A DNA stretch of 64,000 nt from an uncultured bacterium (GTDB lineage Bacteria; Fidelibacterota; Marinisomatia; Marinisomatales; Marinisomataceae): the NCBI GenBank assembly GCA_943788675.1, contig CALSRE010000001.1, positions 237,400 through 301,399 of the forward strand, written 5' to 3'. Below are positions 21,871 to 31,469 of the stretch, piece after piece. The stretch's first letter is position 1; each line of letters opens with the position of its first letter. The notes under the pieces were generated by a model. That model was not told where the DNA came from. It worked only from the letters and a program-made list of their open reading frames with translations, and did no database searches. The position numbers and the translations under genes are program-made.

Positions 21871-22929
21871 ATGAAAAATACAATATTTAATAGTTTAAAA
21901 GTTGGATTTGTAGCATCTATTTTAGGTGCTACAATCTTTGCTGGTACAGTTAATTCAGCTGGTACTGCCGGAGGTGCCCAACTTTTAATACCTCAAGGAA
22001 ACTTGAATATTGCTTTATCAACTGCTAATGGATCATCTGTTAGCGGCTTAAACTCTATTTATGTAAACCCTGCTGGTGTAGCAAACCTATCATCAATGGC
22101 AGGAATGGCTTCCAGTGGTGATTATTTAGCAGATACACAGCTAACAAATCTATCGTTTGGTATGCCAATAAACGAAACAACCAATATAGCTGTTAGTTTA
22201 AGAACAATGGATTTTGGTGACATTATTAAAACGACAGCAATGAGCACAGAAGGTGATGGAACCACATTTAGCCCTTCATTTTTAGTTGCTAATCTTGCAT
22301 TAGGAAGAAATATTTCCGATCGTGTAAGGGTTGGTGTTGTTGGTAAGCTGGTATCAGAAACAATAGAAGATGTAAGTGCTACAGCAATGGCTGCTGATGT
22401 AGGGGTTCAATACAAATTCCCAAATGATAGGCTGACAGTTGGTGTTGCACTAAAAAACTTAGGTTCTAGGCTACAATATGAAGGAACAGGGTTAGAACAA
22501 AAATTAACACCAGATGGAACACAGCCTGGTACAAAGGACGAAAATTTTGCGATGACATCAATGGACAGTCCTTTACCAACATCTCTTGATATAGCTGTGG
22601 GCTATGTTTTAACAGATGGTTTGACGGTCATGACAAGTTTTGAAAACTTTTCATACCAGTTAAATACTTTGTCATTTGGTGCAAAATACCATAAAGGTAA
22701 TGTTTGGTTAGCTGCAGGTACAAAAATGAATGTACAGACAGGAGATAAACCGACTACCCTATCAGAAACTTCTTGGGAGGATTATACTGAATCAAATTGG
22801 GGAGCTACCCTAGGATTTGGTGTTGATCTTGAAATGGATGCAACTGTAGTATCAATTTCTTATGCGTACAGACAAAGTGTTGAGTTCTTTGATGACTTTA
22901 GCTCTGTTGAAGTTAGTTTTAGCTTCTAA
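21871..22929 (+). CDS. PorV/PorQ-like outer membrane beta-barrel protein
   Basis: Signal peptide, then GGAQLLIPQGNLNIALSTANGSSVSGLNSIYVNPAGVANL (PorV/UPF0164-like N-terminus). ATG 21871 is preceded by AAAGGA, preferred over TTG 21862. Confidence 0.8.
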   Translation: MKNTIFNSLKVGFVASILGATIFAGTVNSAGTAGGAQLLIPQGNLNIALSTANGSSVSGLNSIYVNPAGVANLSSMAGMASSGDYLADTQLTNLSFGMPINETTNIAVSLRTMDFGDIIKTTAMSTEGDGTTFSPSFLVANLALGRNISDRVRVGVVGKLVSETIEDVSATAMAADVGVQYKFPNDRLTVGVALKNLGSRLQYEGTGLEQKLTPDGTQPGTKDENFAMTSMDSPLPTSLDIAVGYVLTDGLTVMTSFENFSYQLNTLSFGAKYHKGNVWLAAGTKMNVQTGDKPTTLSETSWEDYTESNWGATLGFGVDLEMDATVVSISYAYRQSVEFFDDFSSVEVSFSF

Positions 22930-22957
22930 GGCATAAGTTAAATTTTAATTCCTTTTG

Positions 22958-22991
22958 AAAGGCCTGTTATTAAATAGCAGGCCTTTTTTTT
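22958..22991 (+). terminator. Rho-independent terminator
   Basis: AAAGGCCTG-ttattaaatag-CAGGCCTTTTTTTT, directly after the PorV-like gene; may serve both strands. Confidence 0.9.
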
Positions 22992-23736
22992 ATTTAAATA
23001 AATTTTCAAAGTATAGAAAATTATTTGAAATATCAACACCCTGTCCTAAATAAAATTCATTTCCATCTTTTTGAAAGTACAATTCTATATTTATAATATC
23101 ATCTTGCGCTACTAGCTTACCCTCTTCGTTGTTTAGCAGAGTAAGCGATAATATATCAAACCCATCGTTATTTATAATACCTAATTCAGTCAAGTAATTT
23201 ACTTCACTTCCAATTACGAGAGATTCCGGAATATTGCTAAGATTAGTATAGACACTTATTAACCTATAGTTTTCGGCAAAATAAAAACCGTGATCAACAA
23301 TAACATAATTTTTATATAGAATTCTTCTAAGATCGTTTGGCAAAAAATCCAAAGTTGAAATTAATCTATCGAAGTAATGTTTAAAATATTTATTATCAAA
23401 TATTCTATTATTACCATTTCTATTAATATCAGTTATAATACCCATTCCTACGGGATAGATAATTGATTTTTCTTTACACTTAAAAGTAAATGATGTTTTT
23501 TTAATATTTTCTGTAAAAAAATAATAGTTAGAGCCTGGAACTTGTTGAATGCTTTCAAGCGGCGAAGTATTAATTTTTTTGCATGGATATTCAAACTGAG
23601 CTCTCATATCTTTTTTATATAAGCTCATTGTTTCAGATTTAAACACCATTGCATCCTTATTATTTTTTTCATCTTTTAGCGTTTCTTCTGCACAAGCCAT
23701 TAGAATGAAAAATATTACTAAGTTTAATCGTTTCAT
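22990..23736 (-). CDS. Lipoprotein, degenerate M23/LytM-like paralogue
   Basis: MKRLNLVIFFILMACAEE lipobox; YKNYVIVDHGFYFAENYRLISVYTNLSNI aligns with the neighbour's LGKYVIIDHGFDFVKGFRTTTTYAHLSQL; lacks HxxxD and HxH. Confidence 0.65.
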   Translation of the reverse strand: MKRLNLVIFFILMACAEETLKDEKNNKDAMVFKSETMSLYKKDMRAQFEYPCKKINTSPLESIQQVPGSNYYFFTENIKKTSFTFKCKEKSIIYPVGMGIITDINRNGNNRIFDNKYFKHYFDRLISTLDFLPNDLRRILYKNYVIVDHGFYFAENYRLISVYTNLSNIPESLVIGSEVNYLTELGIINNDGFDILSLTLLNNEEGKLVAQDDIINIELYFQKDGNEFYLGQGVDISNNFLYFENLFK

Positions 23737-23738
23737 TA

Positions 23739-24458
23739 TTATTCCCTTTCAAAAATTTTTTTTGTTAATTCAATAAATTGTTTTTTCTTAATATTTTGAC
23801 CAAGATAATAAATATTATCTGTATTTTCAAAGTGCATTTCCCAGTGAAGGTGAGCCCCTGCATTATTACCTTGAGCACCATATTTGGTTCCAGTATTTCC
23901 TATATAGCCTATTAAATCTCCTTTTTTTACAGAAGCGCCACTTAATATATTACCATGTAATTGCGATAGATGCGCATAGGTAGTTGTTGTTCTAAAACCT
24001 TTTACAAAATCAAAACCATGATCAATAATGACATATTTTCCTAAGAGTATGTGTGTATATATATCTCTAGGTGTTTTTTTAATTTTTGAAGTTTTACTTA
24101 AGAATTCATTGTATTGATTTATATTTAAATCTTTATATGATGAATTGGCAACCACTACTACCCCACTTAAAGAAGCGTAAACTGGAGTATTATAATTAGC
24201 AACTATATCTATACCTTCGTGAATACCATTTCTATAAGCTCTGATAGCATTTGGCAAAAGACTCTCTCTTGTTGGGAAAGAAACATACTTAATAGGAAAT
24301 AAAATTTTTTCACTCATTTGTTTAGAATTAACTGATAATCCATCATTTAAAAAAATGAGGTGTTCTTTCGGCAAATTTGAATTTTGGACAATATCAATCG
24401 ATGAAGAACAGGCAACTATAAATGAGGCAAATAATGCTATTAGTAAATTATTTTTCAT
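23739..24458 (-). CDS. M23 family (LytM) metallopeptidase lipoprotein
   Basis: FIVACSSS lipobox; zinc motifs HEGIDIVANYNTPVYASLSGVVV and GAHLHWEMHF. Confidence 0.88.
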   Translation of the reverse strand: MKNNLLIALFASFIVACSSSIDIVQNSNLPKEHLIFLNDGLSVNSKQMSEKILFPIKYVSFPTRESLLPNAIRAYRNGIHEGIDIVANYNTPVYASLSGVVVVANSSYKDLNINQYNEFLSKTSKIKKTPRDIYTHILLGKYVIIDHGFDFVKGFRTTTTYAHLSQLHGNILSGASVKKGDLIGYIGNTGTKYGAQGNNAGAHLHWEMHFENTDNIYYLGQNIKKKQFIELTKKIFERE

Positions 24459-24996
24459 TTAGCATGTCGATTATATAATTTGCACTCTTGTACGTAAAAG
24501 AAATTTTGATAATATTTTTTTTTTCATCTGTCCACACCTTAATGATATCATTACCCAAAATTACCACATTAACTCGATTATCAACAGCTTGTTTATTCAA
24601 CTGTTTGATGTCTAACCTATATACCCTTTTTTCATCAATTTTTTTTGAAAAAAGAAACCTAGCTTTAACAGTTAGGTCATCTAGAAGATGTAAATCACTA
24701 ATCCAATCATCCTCTATAACAGGAACTACTTTTTTAATTAATAATATATTTAATAAGCTAGTATTTGATAAATTTTGATTTCTATAATCTAAAGTTTTCT
24801 CAAGAAAAGATTTACCCAAACCCTCGGGTTTTATTTCTATGTCTTTACCCTCTATTTCAATTGATATAATATCTTTTAAAGAAAATAGTTTAAACTTTTC
24901 CGTTACACCATACTCAAGCGAAACAGAGTGCGTAATAGGCTCTGAACCATAAATAGCCGCTAATAGAAAGATGGATATTTGTATATATTTAGTCAA
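24448..24996 (-). CDS. Hypothetical secreted protein in M23 operon
   Basis: 182 aa with signal peptide; overlaps the M23 gene start by 11 nt. Confidence 0.6.
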   Translation of the reverse strand: MTKYIQISIFLLAAIYGSEPITHSVSLEYGVTEKFKLFSLKDIISIEIEGKDIEIKPEGLGKSFLEKTLDYRNQNLSNTSLLNILLIKKVVPVIEDDWISDLHLLDDLTVKARFLFSKKIDEKRVYRLDIKQLNKQAVDNRVNVVILGNDIIKVWTDEKKNIIKISFTYKSANYIIDMLNEK

Positions 24997-26363
24997 CTTA
25001 TTAGAACGGTAGAGGCTATGTAAAAATATAATGCTACTCCAATGATATCAATAGCGGTTGTAACAAAAGGGCCGGTAGAAATAGCAGGATCAAAATCCAA
25101 CTTTTTAAGAACAATTGGGACGCTTGCACCAACAGCGGTTGCAATTGTCATAGAGAAAAAAATACTTAAACCTACCACAAGGCCCAGGTCTTTCATGGGA
25201 GCACCAGTAATTAACTCGGAAGCCGATCCCACTATTAAGCCATAAAGACCGCCCAAAAGTGCACCGACTAAAACCTCTTTCATAATTAACAAAAAAGTAT
25301 TTGATACGTCTACTCTACCCGTAGCAAGACCTCGCACAACAATTGTAGATGATTGGGTTCCTACATTTCCCCCAATACCAATTATTATAGGAATAAATGC
25401 AGCCAGTACAATAAGCTGTTCAAGCAAAGTATTAAAGTAACTAATAATAGAAGCAGCACAAATACCTCCTATCAAACTAGCTAGGATCCACGGCGCCCTA
25501 GATTTTGCATTTTCAAAAGGAGTTTTTAATAAAATCTCCCTGTCTTTACCAACGCCGGCCATTTGAAGAAAGTCTTCTGACGCTTCCTCTCTAATGATAT
25601 CTACAACATCATCGATTGTAACAATACCTAAAAACCTATTCTGTCTATTTACCACAGGAAGCGCTAGGTAGTTGTACTGAGCAACAGTTTTAGCTACCTC
25701 TTCTTGGTCAGTCTTTGTATTTGCCGCGTGAATATCTTTAATCATAACATCCTTAAGCTTTTTATTGTTGCTTGAAGTAACGAGTGTTCGCAGCGAGACA
25801 ACACCAACAAGTTTTTCTTTATCATTTACAACATATAGGTAAAAAATTTTATCATTTTCCGGGAAAGATTGCAGTTTTTTAATGCTGTCTTTAACTGTTG
25901 TGTTCTGATTGAGCGTAAATGTTTCTTTTGTCATAATACTACCAGCACTGTCGTCCGGATAAGACATTATTTCTTCTACTTCTTCTTTGTCATCAACCTC
26001 AATTTTTGTAAGAATCTTATTCTGCTTATCTTCCTCAAACATGCTAATAATTGTAGCTTGATCGTTGGTATCTAAGTATCTAAAGATTTTGGATATGTTA
26101 AGCGCACTTTCTTTAATTAAAACATTTTCAATTAGTGCTTCGTCAAGCTCTTCTAGTAGTCGTGCTTTATGAAGTGCAGTAGGACATAAAGAAAAAATAG
26201 TTTTCTGTTCAAACTGATTAAAGCTCCTCATTATTTGCGCAACATCAGCTTGGTGCGTTTTGCGTAAAATTTTAGTTATATTTGAGTGCGCATTTCTTCT
26301 TAGAAGTCTCTGCATAGTTCTTCTCAATAAGGAAATCTCTGTGGAAAATATAGCTTTTTTCAT
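24993..26363 (-). CDS. mgtE: Magnesium transporter MgtE
   Basis: MgtE N domain, CBS pair (MSYPDDSAGSIMTKE...), TM domain GGNVGTQSSTIVVRGLATG. Start set to MKKAIF (26363); the track's extension overlaps the proS start. Confidence 0.92.
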   Translation of the reverse strand: MKKAIFSTEISLLRRTMQRLLRRNAHSNITKILRKTHQADVAQIMRSFNQFEQKTIFSLCPTALHKARLLEELDEALIENVLIKESALNISKIFRYLDTNDQATIISMFEEDKQNKILTKIEVDDKEEVEEIMSYPDDSAGSIMTKETFTLNQNTTVKDSIKKLQSFPENDKIFYLYVVNDKEKLVGVVSLRTLVTSSNNKKLKDVMIKDIHAANTKTDQEEVAKTVAQYNYLALPVVNRQNRFLGIVTIDDVVDIIREEASEDFLQMAGVGKDREILLKTPFENAKSRAPWILASLIGGICAASIISYFNTLLEQLIVLAAFIPIIIGIGGNVGTQSSTIVVRGLATGRVDVSNTFLLIMKEVLVGALLGGLYGLIVGSASELITGAPMKDLGLVVGLSIFFSMTIATAVGASVPIVLKKLDFDPAISTGPFVTTAIDIIGVALYFYIASTVLIS

Positions 26364-26419
26364 TGTATTGGAATTTCTATAAATTAACTCTACTTTATAA
26401 CATATTAAAGTGTAAGTAA

Positions 26420-27880
26420 ATGGCAAAAATTACAAAACAAAGTGAAAATTTTTCTAAATGGTATACCGACGTAATACTGGATACGGATTTAGCAGACTAC
26501 GGTCCCGTAAAAGGAACTATGGTTGTAAAGCCATATGGTTTTGCGCTATGGACCAACATTAGAGACGCTTTAAACAAAATGATAGAAGATACGGGACACG
26601 AAAACGCCTACTTCCCTTTATTTATTCCAAAAAGTTTTTTAGAAAAAGAAGCCAAACACGTAGAAGGATTTGCCAAAGAATGTGCAGTAGTTACACATTC
26701 AAAGTTGATAGCTGAAGATGGTAGTTTACAAGTAGATCCTGCATCAAAGCTTGAAGAAGAAATAATAGTTAGACCAACCTCAGAAACTATTATATGGCAC
26801 ATGTTTAAAAAATGGATTACGTCATATAGGGATCTTCCGTTAAAAGTAAATCAGTGGGCTAACGTAGTAAGGTGGGAAATGAGAACAAGACTCTTTTTAA
26901 GAACATCAGAATTCTTATGGCAAGAGGGACATACTGCACACGCAACCAAAGAAGAGGCAATGCAAGAAACTTTAGACATTGTCGAAGTATATCGCACGTT
27001 GTTTGAAGAATATTTAGCTATACCAACAATCATTGGCCGAAAATCAAACCTAGAAAGGTTTGCAGGAGCAGACGAAACATTTTCAATTGAGACAATGATG
27101 CGCGACAAAAAAGCTTTACAAGCAGGAACGTCTCATTATCTTGGAACAAATTTTGGATCAGCATTTGATGTTAAATTTCAAAGCAAGGATAACAAAGAAT
27201 TACCTGTTTATGCAACGAGTTGGGGAGTAAGCACTAGAATGGTTGGGGCCCTCATAATGGTGCATGGAGATGACAATGGATTAAAAATACCACCCAAAAT
27301 AGCACCAATACAGGTTGTTATAATTCCAATCAACGCAAAAAAAGAGAAACAACAAGAGTTCTCTGACTACATCAACAATGTTTCTGATGCGTTAAGTAGC
27401 ATGAATATACGATCTAAAGTAGATGACAGCGATGGTAGTCCCGGTTTCAAGTTTAATAAATGGGAGCTAAAAGGCGTACCTATTAGACTGGAGGTTGGGC
27501 TTAAAGAATTTGAAAGTAGTCAAATAACGCTTTGCAGAAGAGACAATAAAGAAAAACAACAGCTACACGTTGATAGCTTAAAGGAAGTACAAGAGATATT
27601 AGTAAGTATTCAAAGTAATATGTTTAACGATGCCAAATCATTTATGGAAGAAAACACCTGCACAGCAGAAGACTTCAATACTTTTTCTGAAATCCTCTCT
27701 TCAGATAACAAGTTCATCAAAACATATTGGGACGGCTCTGATGAGACAGAGCTAAAAATTAAAGATGAAACTAAAGCCACAATCCGTTGCATTCTAGAGG
27801 ATGTTGATGACAATACAAAAAAATGTATTTATTCCAACAAACCAGCTAAACACCTGGTTATCTTTGCAAAAGCATACTAG
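26420..27880 (+). CDS. proS: Prolyl-tRNA synthetase, archaeal/eukaryal-type
   Basis: FSKWYTDVILDTDLADYGPVKGTMVVKPYGFALWTNIRDALNKMI...VRPTSETIIW...FLWQEGHTAHAT. Confidence 0.95.
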   Translation: MAKITKQSENFSKWYTDVILDTDLADYGPVKGTMVVKPYGFALWTNIRDALNKMIEDTGHENAYFPLFIPKSFLEKEAKHVEGFAKECAVVTHSKLIAEDGSLQVDPASKLEEEIIVRPTSETIIWHMFKKWITSYRDLPLKVNQWANVVRWEMRTRLFLRTSEFLWQEGHTAHATKEEAMQETLDIVEVYRTLFEEYLAIPTIIGRKSNLERFAGADETFSIETMMRDKKALQAGTSHYLGTNFGSAFDVKFQSKDNKELPVYATSWGVSTRMVGALIMVHGDDNGLKIPPKIAPIQVVIIPINAKKEKQQEFSDYINNVSDALSSMNIRSKVDDSDGSPGFKFNKWELKGVPIRLEVGLKEFESSQITLCRRDNKEKQQLHVDSLKEVQEILVSIQSNMFNDAKSFMEENTCTAEDFNTFSEILSSDNKFIKTYWDGSDETELKIKDETKATIRCILEDVDDNTKKCIYSNKPAKHLVIFAKAY

Positions 27881-27941
27881 ATATGATTAAAAAAAAATTT
27901 CTGAACCTAGGAGTTTAGCCATTAAAGCGTTCTTCTATTCC

Positions 27942-28961
27942 GTGTTAATTTGTTTATTTTATCTTTTAATGTGGCCAGTCCCAATAAACCCAGTTTCTTG
28001 GGAATCTCCTCACCCACCATCAATGTCAGGTATATACGCAAAAAATGAATATCTGAAAAATATAGAGATATTTTGGGACGATGATGGACATTATGGTCCA
28101 GAAGATATAGTCATTAGAGACGGAGTCTTGTATGTAGGCTATCACGACGGAGTAATTATGAGCTCTTTGGGAGAATTTTATAATACTAGAGGCCGCCCAC
28201 TTGGGATGGTGTTTGATGCTAATAATAATCTAATTGTCGCAGATGCAATTCAAGGGCTCATCTCTATCAATCAAGAAGGCGTTGCTACCATCCTATCAAC
28301 AAAGTCTGATTCAGACGGCAACCCACTACGCTTCGCAGACGATTTAGATATTGCAACTGATGGTAAAATTTACTTTTCTGATGCTTCTGATAAATTTGGA
28401 TATGGAGAAGATAGAATTGAAGCCATGGAACACACGCCAAACGGGAGATTATTAGTTTATGATCCCAAAACCGGCCTTACGACCACATTGCTTGATGGTT
28501 TATACTTTGCAAACGGAGTTGCTGTAAGTCCTGACGATTCTTTTGTTTTGTTTAATGAAACATTTATGTATCGAATAAAAAAATATTGGCTTAAAGGAGA
28601 AAAAGCTGGCACAGTAGAGACTGTGATTGAAAACTTGCCAGGCTTTCCGGACAATATTTCCTCAAACGGGAAAGGAGTTTATTGGGTAGCACTTTTTACC
28701 GTAAGAAACAACTTTATTGATCAAACAGCAGATAAACCCTTTCTTAGAAAGCTGGCATTGAGATTGCCAAATTTTTTACAGCCTCAACCAGAACCATATG
28801 CGTTTGCCTTAGGAGTTGATAAAGATGGAAATATTTTACACAATCTTCAATACGGTGGAAGCGATGCCTATTCTCCCATCACAAGCGTTAAACAATATGG
28901 TAATGAGCTCTATTTTGGTAGCCTTTCTCATAATGGTTGGGGCAAAATAGAATTACCGTAA
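27942..28961 (+). CDS. Strictosidine synthase/SMP-30-like beta-propeller (APMAP-like)
   Basis: GRPLGMVFDANNNLIVADAIQGL, FADDLDIATDGKIYFSDAS, NGRLLVYDPKTG, LYFANGVAVSPDDSFVLFNET. Confidence 0.8.
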   Translation: MLICLFYLLMWPVPINPVSWESPHPPSMSGIYAKNEYLKNIEIFWDDDGHYGPEDIVIRDGVLYVGYHDGVIMSSLGEFYNTRGRPLGMVFDANNNLIVADAIQGLISINQEGVATILSTKSDSDGNPLRFADDLDIATDGKIYFSDASDKFGYGEDRIEAMEHTPNGRLLVYDPKTGLTTTLLDGLYFANGVAVSPDDSFVLFNETFMYRIKKYWLKGEKAGTVETVIENLPGFPDNISSNGKGVYWVALFTVRNNFIDQTADKPFLRKLALRLPNFLQPQPEPYAFALGVDKDGNILHNLQYGGSDAYSPITSVKQYGNELYFGSLSHNGWGKIELP

Positions 28962-29632
28962 TGAAAATTTCTACACCGGCATTCGTTTTAAAAACAAGCA
29001 TATTTAAAGAATCTAGTTTGATAGTACGCCTCTTTACTTTAGAAAAAGGAAAGGCAACATACATTATCAAGGCAGCAATGCGTCAAAAGTCGCCCAACAA
29101 AGCTATTTATCAACAACTTAATGAAATTAAAATAGATTATTCACATTATGCTAAAAGGCAAATACACCCGGTTTACAGCTCAAAGCTTTTAAACAGCTGG
29201 ACAAATATATGTAGCGACTTAAAAAAAACAGTTTTATGTACAGCAATGTTAGAGATTATTGACAAGACTTTTGACGAAAATATTCCTGATAAAATCACAT
29301 ATAAAGTTCTAAACCTTGTCATGAAATTTTTTGAAAAAAATGATAAAAACTTAAATAACGCATTCTACTTTTTTCTTATACACTTTTTAAGAAATAGCGG
29401 ATATGATATTATTAACGCAAAAGACCACCCTATTGTAAAAAGGTTTCAACAAAAAAATCCAGAGCTGTTGTCAGATTTAAGCAAAATATTTGAATCCGAT
29501 TTTATTTTAAATAAAAACAATTTTACTACTAACTATGACAAGAAAGTAATGTCTCAATTTATTGCTGAATTAGTAAGATATCATTTCCCGGACGTTAAAT
29601 CATTTTCTGTTGCAAAAGATGTTTTTAGCTAA
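28961..29632 (+). CDS. recO: DNA repair protein RecO
   Basis: MKISTPAFVLKTSIFKESSLIVRLFTLEKGKATYIIKAAMRQKS; start overlaps the upstream TAA (TAATG). Confidence 0.75.
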   Translation: MKISTPAFVLKTSIFKESSLIVRLFTLEKGKATYIIKAAMRQKSPNKAIYQQLNEIKIDYSHYAKRQIHPVYSSKLLNSWTNICSDLKKTVLCTAMLEIIDKTFDENIPDKITYKVLNLVMKFFEKNDKNLNNAFYFFLIHFLRNSGYDIINAKDHPIVKRFQQKNPELLSDLSKIFESDFILNKNNFTTNYDKKVMSQFIAELVRYHFPDVKSFSVAKDVFS

Positions 29633-29634
29633 AT

Positions 29635-29919
29635 TTAATCTTCAACTACTTTGAAAACACGTTCGCCCGGTTTTACCATTTTAAATTTTTCTCTGGCAAT
29701 ACGTTCGATATATTTTTCATCAAATTTTAACTTCTCTTCTTCTTTTTCAAGCATAGCAATTTGATTTCTTAGACTGTTAATATCTTTTTGAATTTCAAGC
29801 TTTTCTTTTTTTAGAGCCCACAGACTGATTAAACCTCTATCGCTAAAAAAAATGAGAGATAAACAACCGGCGACAATAAGCACCATTAATAAATTAGTTA
29901 AAGTAAAAAAAGATTTCAT
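29635..29919 (-). CDS. FtsB/DivIC-like septum formation initiator
   Basis: 94 aa: N-terminal TM, coiled coil, IERIAREKFKMVKPGERVF. Confidence 0.8.
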   Translation of the reverse strand: MKSFFTLTNLLMVLIVAGCLSLIFFSDRGLISLWALKKEKLEIQKDINSLRNQIAMLEKEEEKLKFDEKYIERIAREKFKMVKPGERVFKVVED

Positions 29920-31199
29920 TTAACAAAGTTTAATGTATTGCAGTAAATAGGATTTTCTAATTCATCTTCAATTCTTAGGAGTCGATTGTATTTCGCTGTT
30001 CTGTCTGATCTACAAACAGACCCTGTTTTTATTTGTCCTCCACCCATAGCAACAGATAGATCTGAAATAAAAGTATCTTCTGTTTCACCTGACCTGTGGG
30101 ATATAATAAAATTACAATTATTTTGCTTTGCTATATTGATTGCTTCAATTGTTTCAGAAACTGTTCCTATTTGATTAAGTTTGATGAGGATTGAATTAAT
30201 TGCACTGCTGTTTATAGCTTTTTGAAGTTTTAATGGGTTTGTTACAGTTAAATCATCTCCAACAATTTGTATTTTATCGCCAAGGGTGTTGTTGAGATTA
30301 GTCCAACCCTCCCAATCATTTTCATCTAAGCCGTCCTCAATTGATATAATTGGATACTGAGTTGTTAAATTTTCATAAAACTTTATCATTCCGTCTGAAT
30401 CCAAATTGCTACCATCTACTTTTAATGAATAAACCCCGTCTTTGTAAAAGCTTGAAGCTGCAACATCAAGCGCTAATGAAACATCTAAACCTACCTTATA
30501 CCCACTACTTTCAATCGCACTTAGAAGCATTTCAATCGCATGACTATTTGATTTTAGAGAAGGAGCAAAACCGCCTTCATCCCCAACAGTTGTACCCAAT
30601 CCTTGCTTCTTCAACTCCTTTTTTAGTTGATGAAAAATTTCCGAACCCATTCGAATAGAATCTGAAAAAGTATTAGCTCCATGGGGGAATAACATAATTT
30701 CTTGTAAGTCAGATCCTTTATCAGCATGCATTCCACCGTTTAAAACATTAATCATAGGAACAGGCATTAAGTTGCTAAAGTCGTTTAAATGCTTGTATAG
30801 TGGTTTATTAAAGAAATTAGCACTTACAACTGCGCTCGCCATTGAGATTCCTAGGCTAGCATTAGCTCCATACTTGCTCTTATTAGGAGTTCCATCACAG
30901 CTTAGCAATATCTCATCAATTAGCTGTTGATTGCTTGCATCCTCACCAATTAAAGCGGGGGCAAAGTGGTTAATAATATTATGAACAGCCTTCTTAACGC
31001 CCTTGCCATTAAATCTTTTATTGTCGTTGTCTCTTAACTCAAGAGCTTCAAACTCTCCAGTAGAGGCGCCAGAAGGCACAGCAGAGACCCCTACACACCC
31101 CGAAGCTGTTACTTCCACTTCAACGGTTGGAAACCCCCTTGAGTCTAAAATTTCTCTGGCGTAAATATTTTCAATGATTGGTTTTTGAGATTTGTCCAT
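29916..31199 (-). CDS. eno: Enolase
   Basis: REILDSRGFPTVEVEV, GASTGEFEALELRD, SHRSGETEDTFISDLSVA, GQIKTGSVCRSDR. Confidence 0.97.
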   Translation of the reverse strand: MDKSQKPIIENIYAREILDSRGFPTVEVEVTASGCVGVSAVPSGASTGEFEALELRDNDNKRFNGKGVKKAVHNIINHFAPALIGEDASNQQLIDEILLSCDGTPNKSKYGANASLGISMASAVVSANFFNKPLYKHLNDFSNLMPVPMINVLNGGMHADKGSDLQEIMLFPHGANTFSDSIRMGSEIFHQLKKELKKQGLGTTVGDEGGFAPSLKSNSHAIEMLLSAIESSGYKVGLDVSLALDVAASSFYKDGVYSLKVDGSNLDSDGMIKFYENLTTQYPIISIEDGLDENDWEGWTNLNNTLGDKIQIVGDDLTVTNPLKLQKAINSSAINSILIKLNQIGTVSETIEAINIAKQNNCNFIISHRSGETEDTFISDLSVAMGGGQIKTGSVCRSDRTAKYNRLLRIEDELENPIYCNTLNFVK

Positions 31200-31331
31200 G
31201 GAAAAAGTTAATGCAAACTACATTGATATAAAATATTTGATTTAAGTATTATTTAATGTGTTGTGGAAAAGAAAGCATAAAATATCAAGAAAAGCACAGT
31301 TTTTAATTATTTTGATAATCTCCAAAAAAGG

Positions 31332-31360
31332 TTGATTCACGCAAAAAAATGGACTATAAT
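31332..31360 (+). promoter_or_regulatory. Sigma70-like promoter TTGATT-N17-TATAAT
   Basis: -35 TTGATT at 31332-31337, 17 nt spacer, perfect -10 TATAAT at 31355-31360. Confidence 0.75.
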
Positions 31361-31366
31361 GTTAAA

Positions 31367-31469
31367 GAAGATGAATTATTGGCTACTTTTTAAAAGATTT
31401 AATCATATTGACATGATTAATACCGGGGGCAAAAAAACTATAAGTTTGTAGGTTTTTTGCCTTTTTTTT
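31367..31469 (+). ncRNA. Putative ~100 nt leader RNA/attenuator (or sRNA) upstream of small membrane protein genes
   Basis: Predicted start just after TATAAT; hairpin AATCAT-attgac-ATGATT; intrinsic terminator at the end. No + strand CDS lies upstream. Confidence 0.55.
31428..31469 (+). terminator. Intrinsic terminator in the leader
   Basis: GGCAAAAAA-loop-TTTTTTGCC followed by TTTTTTTT, 33 nt before the ATG at 31502. Confidence 0.75.

Noticed and set aside
26364-26426. Track's upstream extension of mgtE (MPFTYTLICYKVELIYRNSNT)
   Set aside because: Overlaps the divergent proS start and is not MgtE-like; ATG 26363 gives the expected N-terminus.
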